From Verrucomicrobiota bacterium (lineage in GTDB: Bacteria > Verrucomicrobiota > Verrucomicrobiia > Opitutales > Opitutaceae), in assembly GCA_030604905.1 (NCBI GenBank), contig JAUVVA010000036.1, positions 1-32,447 of the forward strand: 32,447 nt of DNA, read 5' to 3'. Shown in pieces: positions 1-6,519 of the stretch. Every line of letters begins with the position of its first letter. The first letter of the stretch is position 1. The notes beneath the pieces are model-generated. The model did no database searches and had not been told where the DNA came from. It saw only the letters and a list, made by a program, of their open reading frames with translations. A program made the position numbers and the translations under genes.

Positions 1-18
1 AATCCTCTTCCCTCCGCC

Positions 19-45
19 TTTCGTGTGTTTCGTGTGTTTCGTGGT
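19..45 (+). repeat. Three tandem 9-mers TTTCGTGTG at the rlmD start
   Basis: TTTCGTGTG occurs at 19-27 and 28-36, followed by the variant TTTCGTGGT at 37-45 and then TAA. The array overlaps all plausible GTG start codons of the downstream methyltransferase. From memory, this phrase ending in GTGGTTAA is a recurrent intergenic repeat in verrucomicrobial and planctomycete genomes. Confidence 0.7.
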
Positions 46-1318
46 TAAGAAAAAAGCCTTCAACGACCGTCCCTTCGCCTATCACGCCGAGCTCGAGCTG
101 GAGATCGCCACGCTCACCAACCTCGGGGTGGGGCTGGCGCGGGTGCCGCACCCGGAGGACCCGGCGGCGCGCTGGGTGGTGATGGTGCCCTTCACGCTGC
201 CCGGCGAGCGGGTGCGGGCGCGGGTGTTTCGCAACCACAAGAACTACTCCGAGGCGGACTTGGTGGAGATTTTGCAGGCCTCGCCCGAGCGCGTGGCCGA
301 GCCGCCTTGCCCGCTCTTCGGGCGCTGCGGCGGCTGCCAGTATCAGCACCTGACCTATGCGGCGCAGCTGGAGTGGAAGCGCCGCCAGGTGGAGGAGTTG
401 CTGCGGCACATGGCCGGCATCGAGTTCGCGGTGTCGCCGGTGGTCGGTTCGCCGAAGCAGTTCGGCTATCGCTCGAAGATCACGCCGCATTTCAATCCGC
501 CGCGGCCGGGGGTGGATGCGGCGCAGCTGCCGATCGGGTTTCTGCGACAGGGCACGCGCTTCGACATCGTGGACGTGCCGCGCTGCCCGATCGCGACCGA
601 CGCGATCAACGTCGAGCTGATGGCGGCGCGCGAGCGCGTGCGGGCCAAGGCCGCCGCGGGCGACTACGAGCGGGGGGCGACCCTGCTGCTGCGCGAGGCC
701 TCGGGCGCGGTGACGACCGACTACGACGCGGTGATCACCGAAACCGTGACCGATCCGGAGCGGCCGGACGCGGCGCCGCTGCGGCTCAGGTTTCTCGCGC
801 GGGATTTTTTCCAGAACAACCCCTTCATCCTGCCCGCCTTCACGGCCTACGTGCGCGCGCAGGCGGCGGCGAGCGGGGCGCGTTTCCTCGTCGACGCCTA
901 CTGCGGGAGCGGGCTCTTCGCGCTGGTCTGCGCGCGGGCCTTCGAGCGGGTGGAGGGCATCGAGATCAGCGAGAGCAGCGTGGCCTTCGCGCGGCAAAAC
1001 GCCGAGCTCAACGGCATCGCCAACGCGAGTTTCCGCGCCGGCGACGCCTCGGCGATCTTCGCGGGGCTGGACCTGCCGGCGGCCGAGACGGCGATGGTGA
1101 TCGACCCGCCGCGCAAGGGCTGCGACGAGGCGTTTTTGTCGCAACTTTTTGAATACGGGCCGCGCGTGGTGGTCTACGTCTCTTGCGATCCGGCGACGCA
1201 GATGCGCGACCTGCGGGCCTTCACCGCGGCCGGCTACGCGGTCACGGCGGTGCAGCCCTTCGACCTCTTCCCGCAGACCAGGCACCTGGAGTGCGTGACT
1301 ACCCTGCGGCGGATCTAG
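41..1318 (+). CDS. rlmD: 23S rRNA (uracil-5-)-methyltransferase, RlmD/RumA family
   Basis: SAM-dependent enzyme expected to methylate C5 of a uracil in 23S rRNA. An N-terminal TRAM-like segment (ELEIATLTNLGVGLAR) is followed by the 4Fe-4S cysteine cluster C-P-L-F-G-R-C-G-G-C, with a fourth cysteine at DVPRCPIA. The Rossmann methyltransferase core has the SAM motif VDAYCGSGLF, the DPPRKGC loop, the catalytic cysteine in VYVSCDPAT and the C-terminal ECVTTL. Length of about 425 aa is normal. The start is uncertain: in-frame GTG codons at 23, 32 and 41 all lie inside a 9-bp direct repeat, no clear Shine-Dalgarno is visible, and the frame is open to the window edge, so translation could begin upstream. 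It converges on the adenine deaminase gene with a gap of only about 33 bp. TrmA is the main alternative name, but the Fe-S cluster favours RlmD/RlmC. Confidence 0.9.
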   Translation: MVKKKAFNDRPFAYHAELELEIATLTNLGVGLARVPHPEDPAARWVVMVPFTLPGERVRARVFRNHKNYSEADLVEILQASPERVAEPPCPLFGRCGGCQYQHLTYAAQLEWKRRQVEELLRHMAGIEFAVSPVVGSPKQFGYRSKITPHFNPPRPGVDAAQLPIGFLRQGTRFDIVDVPRCPIATDAINVELMAARERVRAKAAAGDYERGATLLLREASGAVTTDYDAVITETVTDPERPDAAPLRLRFLARDFFQNNPFILPAFTAYVRAQAAASGARFLVDAYCGSGLFALVCARAFERVEGIEISESSVAFARQNAELNGIANASFRAGDASAIFAGLDLPAAETAMVIDPPRKGCDEAFLSQLFEYGPRVVVYVSCDPATQMRDLRAFTAAGYAVTAVQPFDLFPQTRHLECVTTLRRI

Positions 1319-1351
1319 CCTGGCACCCGCCGCGCCCGCTTAGGGGCCCGG

Positions 1352-3184
1352 TTACGCGCGGGCCGGCTCGAAGAGAGGGACCTGCTTCATGCCGGGCACG
1401 GTGACGAGGCCCTTGTCGGTGATGCGGATCTCGGGGATGACGGAGAGCGGGATCAGGTTGAAGCCCATGTAGGGGAGGGTGCAGCCGGCGGCGGCCCAGA
1501 CCTTTTTGAGCTTGGTCGTCTCTTTCGCGACCACGGTGGCGCGCTTGTCGCTGAGCAGGCCGGCAATGGGCAAGGCGACGGAGGCGAGGACCTTGCCCTT
1601 ATCCACGACGCAGACGCCGCCGCGGAGCTCGCGCAGGGTCTCGACGGCGAGGCGCATGTCGGCCTCGTTGGTGCCGGCGACGATGAGGTTGTGGGCGTCG
1701 TGACCGACCGTGCTGGCGACGGCGCCGGAGCGGAGACCAAAATCCTTGAGCAGACCGTGGGCGACGGCGCCGCTCTTACCGTGGCGCTCGAGCACGCTGA
1801 CGAAGCAGAGGCCGTGGGCGGCGAAGTGCTCGGCCCAGGAGGCGGCGGGGGCGAGGGAGACTTTCTCGTGAAAGAGGATGATGCCGGGGAGCGCGGTGCG
1901 GATGCAGTTGGCCGTGACGGGCTTGGTCGGCAGGGCGGGAACGAGGGGCGCGGATTTCGCGGCCGGGGGGAGCTTGACCGTGGCGTAGGCTTTTTTCGGA
2001 TACGCGTAGCGTTTGGAGAGGGCCTGGTCGAGGAGCGGGGTGATCTTGCGGTTTTTGACAACGAGCTGGCCGCCATACCAGGTGGACTGGGGCACGAGGT
2101 CGTCGTTGAGGAGGACGAGGTCGGCGCGGCGGGCGGGGGCGATGCCGCCGATCTCGGCGTCGAGACCGTAGCGGGTGGCGGGGTGGAGGGAGCCGGCGGA
2201 CCAGGCGGCGGGTTTGGAGAAGCCGGCGGCGAGGGTCTGGCGGGCCACCCAGTCGAGGCCGAAGAGGAAGAGGTCGTCGGCGTCGCGGTCGTCGGTGCAC
2301 ACGCAGACGCGTTTGGGCGAGGCGCCGAGCTCGGAGACGGTCTTGATGGCCTCGGGCAGGGAGTGCCAGGGGGTGGAGGGGTTGCCGCCGCGGAGGAAGA
2401 TCCAGAGGCCGTTTTCCAGGAAGTCGTCGGCGATGTCGCGGTCGATGGATTCGTGGGTGTCGGTGATGCCGGAGGCGGCGCCGGCGGCGACGAACTCGCG
2501 GCCGTAGATGTGGCCGCAGACGGGGCGGCCGCGCTTGAGGGCCTCGGCGAGGACGGCGTGGGAGCGGGGGTCGCCCATGGCGACCTGCACGAAGTCCATT
2601 TTTTCGCCGAGGGCCCAGGCCTCGGGCCAGCGGTCGAAGAGGGCGCCGATCTTGGCGGGGGTAAGGTCGCCGCCGGCGGTCTCGAACTTGGGCGAGGTGG
2701 CGGGGACGGTGCTGGGGACGGTGAGGAAGATGTTGAGCGGGGCCTGGCGGGCGTCGCGCAGCATCCACTCGATGCCTTCGGCGTCGCAGACGTTGCCGAT
2801 CTCGTGGGAGTCGCAGAAGAGGGTGGTGGTGCCGTTGAACAGGGCGGCCTCGGCGTAGGCGCAGGCGGTCATCATCGAGCTCTCGATGTGGACGTGCGGA
2901 TCCACGAGGCCGGGGGCGAGGAGGGCGCCGGCGGCGTCGTGGGTGGCGAATTTGGCGCCGGCGATGGTGGCGAAATGTTTTTTGGCGGTGCCGGCGGGCT
3001 TCACGCAGGCGATGCGGCCGGCCTTGAGCCAGACTTCGCGATCCGGGTGGATGCGGTCGGTGTAGGTGGAGAGGAGGCGTGCGCCGGTGATGACGAGGTC
3101 GGGCACGGAGCGGCCCATGGCGACGGCGGCGAGCTGACGGGTGACCTTGTGGAGGGGAGCGACGGAGAAGCGGGTGAGGGGCAT
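1352..3184 (-). CDS. ade: Adenine deaminase
   Basis: Hydrolyses adenine to hypoxanthine and ammonia in the cytoplasm. The 610-aa product has the amidohydrolase metal motif [13 protein letters not shown] near residue 95, then a deaminase-type SHEIGNV, GHIYGRE, a CTDDRDADD segment, and a C-terminal domain with [14 protein letters not shown], all typical of Ade. Length fits the family (about 570-610 aa). The frame stays open upstream to 3409, but that extension is only the translation of a heptamer repeat (WSLVIGH units), so I start at the ATG at 3184 ([10 protein letters not shown]). A second ATG 37 codons on (MGRSVPDL) is possible. No strong Shine-Dalgarno is visible. It is the last gene of the minus-strand purine locus and handles the free base produced by the upstream enzymes. 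Confidence 0.93.
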   Translation of the reverse strand: MPLTRFSVAPLHKVTRQLAAVAMGRSVPDLVITGARLLSTYTDRIHPDREVWLKAGRIACVKPAGTAKKHFATIAGAKFATHDAAGALLAPGLVDPHVHIESSMMTACAYAEAALFNGTTTLFCDSHEIGNVCDAEGIEWMLRDARQAPLNIFLTVPSTVPATSPKFETAGGDLTPAKIGALFDRWPEAWALGEKMDFVQVAMGDPRSHAVLAEALKRGRPVCGHIYGREFVAAGAASGITDTHESIDRDIADDFLENGLWIFLRGGNPSTPWHSLPEAIKTVSELGASPKRVCVCTDDRDADDLFLFGLDWVARQTLAAGFSKPAAWSAGSLHPATRYGLDAEIGGIAPARRADLVLLNDDLVPQSTWYGGQLVVKNRKITPLLDQALSKRYAYPKKAYATVKLPPAAKSAPLVPALPTKPVTANCIRTALPGIILFHEKVSLAPAASWAEHFAAHGLCFVSVLERHGKSGAVAHGLLKDFGLRSGAVASTVGHDAHNLIVAGTNEADMRLAVETLRELRGGVCVVDKGKVLASVALPIAGLLSDKRATVVAKETTKLKKVWAAAGCTLPYMGFNLIPLSVIPEIRITDKGLVTVPGMKQVPLFEPARA

Positions 3185-3208
3185 GACGTGGGGGCGCGCG
3201 GGGCGCGG

Positions 3209-3348
3209 AATGACGAATGACGAATGACGAATGACCAATGACCAATGACCAATGACCAATGACCAATGACCAATGACCAATGACCAATGACCAATGACCA
3301 ATGACCAATGACCAATGACCAATGACCAATGACCAATGACCAATGACG
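3209..3348. repeat. Heptamer tandem array (AATGACC)20
   Basis: Twenty perfect 7-bp units without a phase break: three AATGACG, sixteen AATGACC, one AATGACG. Because 3 x 7 = 21, every frame on the minus strand is open and reads WSLVIGH over and over, which artificially extends reading frames into adenine deaminase. Two shorter relatives occur at 6239-6281 and 16845-16877. The left flank (GCGCGGAATGACG) and the right flank (GGCG...GGAGCAGGC.GCGG) resemble those of the 6239 copy. The array sits between adenosine deaminase and adenine deaminase. The rest of the 3185-3527 gap holds only an 8-bp inverted repeat (GGTTCAAG 3393-3400 / CTTGAACC 3454-3461) and no convincing gene. Confidence 0.95.
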
Positions 3349-3527
3349 AGGCGCGGAGGAAGCAGGCCGCGGGCCATACAATGGGGGGGCTGGGTTCAAG
3401 GCAGCCCAAAAGTCGTTGCGGGAGTCTGCGCCTTGGTGTCTCTTATGCCTATGCTTGAACCGGCCCACGAATCATCGCCGAGGCGGTTTGCGCGGGAATC
3501 GATCTGGGGATGCGGCTGTTGAAGGAC

Positions 3528-5129
3528 CTAGACCCGTAAGGGGCCGGCGTGCGGGAGGCGGCGGGCGAGGGTGGCGAGGCCGAGGTGGCGGCGGCCGTAG
3601 CCGTAGGTCTCGGCCGGGACATTCGCGAGGGTGTCGCGCCAGGTGTCTTCGGCGAAACGAGTGCTGAACGCGGTGAGCTCGCGTTCGTAGTCGGCGAGCA
3701 GCGCGGCGCGCTCCTCGGGCGGCAGGAAGGCGTGCTCGAGGCTGTGCCGCCCGAGCTGGGTGAGCTCGCCCCAGGAGAGGTTGAAGCGGCTCACGGCGAC
3801 GAAGTATTCGTCGGTGAAATTGGAGTCCCACATGCCGCGGTCGTCGGTGTTGAGGCAGCAGGGGATGCCGTGGCGCAGGTAGATGGGGAAAGGATGCTGA
3901 TCGGGGTCGGGCACGTAGCCGAGGAGGTGGTTGCTCACGAGGTTGATCTCGATGAGGTGCCGCCCGTGGCGCAGGTGCTGGAAGGTGGGCTCGTCGCGGA
4001 TAAGGTTGATGCCGTGTCCGATGCGGCGGGCGCCGAGGCGGAGGGAGTCAAAGATGTGGCTGTCGGGTTTCTCCGCCTCGCCGGCGTGGATGGAGATGGC
4101 GATCTCGGGGTAGCGGCGGAGCAGCTCGTCGAAGACGGCGGTGAAGCGGCGCGGGTGACCCTTGTTGTTGTCCTCGCGGCCGGCCATGTCGACGCCGACC
4201 CAGAGATCGCGGGCGGAGTCGACGTGGGCGAACTGGCGGCGGGCCTGCTCCTCGGCGTCGGGCGCGAAGCGGAGGATGAGCGTCTTGAAGCGCACGAGCA
4301 CGCCGGTGGCGCGGGCATCGGCCTGCGCGAGGCGGGCGCGCCAGAAGGCGTCGGCCTCAGCGGGCGGGAGTTGGCGGCCCTTCTCGTCGCGCCAGCCGGC
4401 AAAGCCGGTCATGAGCTCGAGGTAGCGGGTGCCCTCGGCGGACATGAGGCGCATGTTTTCCACGACGAGTTCGGAGCAGACGTGGATGCTGCTGAGGAGG
4501 TGGTTCAGGCGCGTCCAGGTGTATTCGAAGAACTCGTCTCGGCCCTCTTCGGGGCGGTCGAGCTTGATGGAGGAGATCCAGGCTTCGCGCTCGGCGTCGT
4601 CGAGATCGGGCAGGGCCTTGAACTCGGCGCGCTCGTCGCTCGAGAGCGAGGCGTATTCGGCCTCGCGAATCGTCATCCAGAAGGCGGTGTGGGGGAGCGA
4701 GGCGTAGCGGCCGGTGGCAAGGCCGGTGGGCTGGAGGACGCGGTGGCGGGTGTAGAAGGTCTGGCCGCCGTTGCGGCGGCGGTCGGTGGCGACGGCGAAC
4801 CAACGGCGGGCGAGGAAGCCGCCGCCGAGGTGGTGGTGGAGGTCGCCGCCCTTGGGCATCGCGTAGAGGAAGCGGTAGAGCTGCTCGGGCGTGGCCTCGC
4901 GCTTGATGCGCTCGAAGAGCGCGGGAAAGGAGCGGGGCCGGGCCGAGGCCGGCGCGATAGAGGGCGGGGAGCGGAGGGCGGAAGGCGTGGACGGGGCTGC
5001 GGGCGCGGGGCCCGACGTAGTAATCTGTGGATACGCGGCGGCGCGGCCGAGGAAACCGAGGCCGAGGGCGGCCGCGAGACCTTGGCGGAGGAAGCGACGG
5101 CGAGGTGAAGGGGGCGGCTGGTTTGACAC
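3528..5129 (-). CDS. Tat-exported adenosine deaminase (ADGF/CECR1-like)
   Basis: Deaminates adenosine or deoxyadenosine to inosine. The 533-aa product has a twin-arginine leader (RRRFLRQGLAAALGLGFLGRAAA, residues 10-32), so it should act outside the cytoplasm. The deaminase barrel carries the zinc ligands in DLHHHLGGG (H98/H100), H348 with the proton-relay glutamate in ISIHAGE (E351), H372 in RIGHG, and D429/D430 in NTDD. Length and signal match the secreted growth-factor-like deaminases rather than the 330-aa cytosolic type. I start at GTG 5129 because it is the only start that retains the whole Tat signal; it lies about 41 bp after the upstream stop codon. The gene follows the nucleoside phosphorylase, probably in one transcript. 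The frame continues to 6608 without a stop, but that part is shadow coding. Confidence 0.9.
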   Translation of the reverse strand: MSNQPPPSPRRRFLRQGLAAALGLGFLGRAAAYPQITTSGPAPAAPSTPSALRSPPSIAPASARPRSFPALFERIKREATPEQLYRFLYAMPKGGDLHHHLGGGFLARRWFAVATDRRRNGGQTFYTRHRVLQPTGLATGRYASLPHTAFWMTIREAEYASLSSDERAEFKALPDLDDAEREAWISSIKLDRPEEGRDEFFEYTWTRLNHLLSSIHVCSELVVENMRLMSAEGTRYLELMTGFAGWRDEKGRQLPPAEADAFWRARLAQADARATGVLVRFKTLILRFAPDAEEQARRQFAHVDSARDLWVGVDMAGREDNNKGHPRRFTAVFDELLRRYPEIAISIHAGEAEKPDSHIFDSLRLGARRIGHGINLIRDEPTFQHLRHGRHLIEINLVSNHLLGYVPDPDQHPFPIYLRHGIPCCLNTDDRGMWDSNFTDEYFVAVSRFNLSWGELTQLGRHSLEHAFLPPEERAALLADYERELTAFSTRFAEDTWRDTLANVPAETYGYGRRHLGLATLARRLPHAGPLRV

Positions 5130-5170
5130 GGGAAATGGCGGCTCGTGGAGGGTGGGCGGCGGGGCGGGGT

Positions 5171-6139
5171 TTAGAGCTCCTTGGTTTCGCCCTTCGGGTT
5201 GAGGTAGCTGCCGGTGTAGGTGTCGCCGGTGCTGGAGGGCTCGGGTCCCATGGCGGCGGGATCGTCCGGGATGCGGGCGACGACCTCGAGCACGACGGGC
5301 ACGGCGAAGGCGGCGATGTTTTGCACGCTCTGCTGCATCTGGGCGAAGGTGAAGGGGCGCACGCCGACGGCGGGGTTGGACACGGAGCAGATGGAGGCGT
5401 AGCGGATGCCAAACTGGCGGGCGTAGATGATGCAGGTCGCCTGGTGCATGCTGGTGATGTCGGCTCCGAGCTGCGCCATGGCGCGGATCTCGGCGGGGCT
5501 TTCGAAGCGGCCGGGGGCGAACTGGAAAAAGACTCCGCGCTCGAGGATCTTTCCGGAGTAGCCGGTCTCGGCGGCGCGTTTGCGGGACTCCGCGACCAAG
5601 AGGGCGTGGAGGGAGGGGCTGATGGGGTGTTCGAAATTGGGGAAGACGCCGGGGCGCTGGTGACCGGAGACTTCGAGGACGTTGTTGGGTCGGGTGGTGC
5701 GAAACTCCATGAAGTCGTCGATCAGCACGATGTCGTCGAAGTCGAGCTCGGGGCGGATGCCGCCGGCGGTGGCGCCGCCGAGGGCGTGGGTGACGCCGAG
5801 CTCGTAGAGGGCGGTCCAGGTGCGCACGTGGAAGACGTGTTCGGGCTCGCCGGGCCGGCGCGAGTCCATGCCGTAGAGCGGCACGTAGTAGAAGGGCACG
5901 CCCTTGTAGCGCAGGCGGTGGATGCGCGGGCTGGGGCCGGCCTTGGTCTCGAAGCTGAAGTCGCCCTCGCGCTCGGCCAGGCCTTCGCCGAATCTCTCGG
6001 GCGTGCCGAAGGTGGTGCCGCCGACGATGGCGATGAAGACTTTCTCGCCGCCGGGCGGGGGCGGGGGTTGGGCGGAAGCGGGGAGCATGAGAGAGGCGAG
6101 GGCGAGGGCGGAGAGGGTGAAACGGAGGAGGAGTCGCAT
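5171..6139 (-). CDS. Exported MTAP/PNP-family nucleoside phosphorylase
   Basis: A 322-aa member of the PNP_UDP family, closest in motifs to 5'-methylthioadenosine phosphorylase: VFIAIVGGTTFGTPERFG at the N-terminus, LGGATAGGIRPELDFDDIVLIDDF, then DITSMHQATCIIYARQFGIRYASICSVSNPAVGV carrying the purine-ribose site. The first about 23 residues (MRLLLRFTLSALALASLMLPASA) form a Sec signal peptide with an ASA-Q cleavage site, which is unusual for this normally cytosolic family and implies periplasmic phosphorolysis of purine nucleosides or methylthioadenosine. The ATG at 6139 was chosen because it gives the intact signal; the longer frame to 6283 only adds repeat-derived residues. The adenosine deaminase gene follows 41 bp downstream. 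Whether the main substrate is adenosine, inosine or methylthioadenosine cannot be read from sequence. Confidence 0.85.
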   Translation of the reverse strand: MRLLLRFTLSALALASLMLPASAQPPPPPGGEKVFIAIVGGTTFGTPERFGEGLAEREGDFSFETKAGPSPRIHRLRYKGVPFYYVPLYGMDSRRPGEPEHVFHVRTWTALYELGVTHALGGATAGGIRPELDFDDIVLIDDFMEFRTTRPNNVLEVSGHQRPGVFPNFEHPISPSLHALLVAESRKRAAETGYSGKILERGVFFQFAPGRFESPAEIRAMAQLGADITSMHQATCIIYARQFGIRYASICSVSNPAVGVRPFTFAQMQQSVQNIAAFAVPVVLEVVARIPDDPAAMGPEPSSTGDTYTGSYLNPKGETKEL

Positions 6140-6238
6140 GGGCGCGCGTTTGCAGGCGCTGTGCCTGACGACGCCCAGGCGGCGGGGAGAGGGGCGGACT
6201 TTTGCGCGCAGGATGGGACGGGGCCGCGCTTCGCGCGG

Positions 6239-6281
6239 AATGACGAATGACGAATGACCAATGAACGAATGACCGATGACC
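6239..6281. repeat. Short degenerate heptamer array (AATGACS)6
   Basis: Units read AATGACG, AATGACG, AATGACC, AATGAACG (one inserted base), AATGACC, GATGACC. The left flank GCGCGGAATGACG is shared with the 3209 array. It lies about 100 bp upstream of the nucleoside phosphorylase ATG. Confidence 0.85.
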
Positions 6282-6319
6282 AAGGGCGGGGGGAGCAGGC
6301 GCGGTCTGCTCTGGGGAGC

Positions 6320-6336
6320 GCCGAGCCCGGCTCGGC
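6320..6336. repeat. Perfect palindrome GCCGAGC-CCG-GCTCGGC
   Basis: Seven-bp stem with a 3-nt loop in the gap between the TonB receptor and the nucleoside phosphorylase. It directly precedes the 6380 hairpin and appears to belong to the same composite intergenic element. Confidence 0.6.
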
Positions 6337-6379
6337 ACGAGACGAACCCAAGGTCGGGACGCCCATGCCACGTCTATCC

Positions 6380-6398
6380 CACGGGCAGGATGCCCGTG
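6380..6398. repeat. Intergenic hairpin CACGGGCA-GGA-TGCCCGTG
   Basis: Eight-bp perfect stem with a GGA loop. Together with the preceding GGGACGCCCATGCCACGTC it translates as HGQDARAT or HGHPARG, strings I recognise from spurious proteins in verrucomicrobial and planctomycete annotation. This marks a dispersed repeat family, not a gene. Confidence 0.7.
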
Positions 6399-6457
6399 CC
6401 ACGTCGAGCGCGGAAGCCGGGGACGGCATTTCTCCACCATGGCCGGGAGGCGGTCGC

Positions 6458-6490
6458 AAAAAGCCGCCGCCCGGGCGGGGGCGACGGCTT
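6458..6490 (-). terminator. Rho-independent terminator of the TonB receptor gene
   Basis: On the minus strand, 30 nt after the receptor stop, AAGCCGTCGCCC pairs with GGGCGGCGGCTT across a short C-rich loop and is followed by TTTTT. It should end the receptor transcript, so the downstream purine genes need their own promoter or read-through. Confidence 0.75.
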
Positions 6491-6519
6491 GAGGAGGCCG
6501 GGGCGCGGGTGCGGCTGGA

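Noticed and set aside
1691-3220. 509-aa plus-strand frame
   Set aside because: Gly/Ala/Glu-rich antisense shadow of adenine deaminase with no domain; the opposite strand has a complete enzyme.
3209-3348. CRISPR-like tandem array
   Set aside because: The unit is 7 bp with no spacers; it is a simple tandem repeat.
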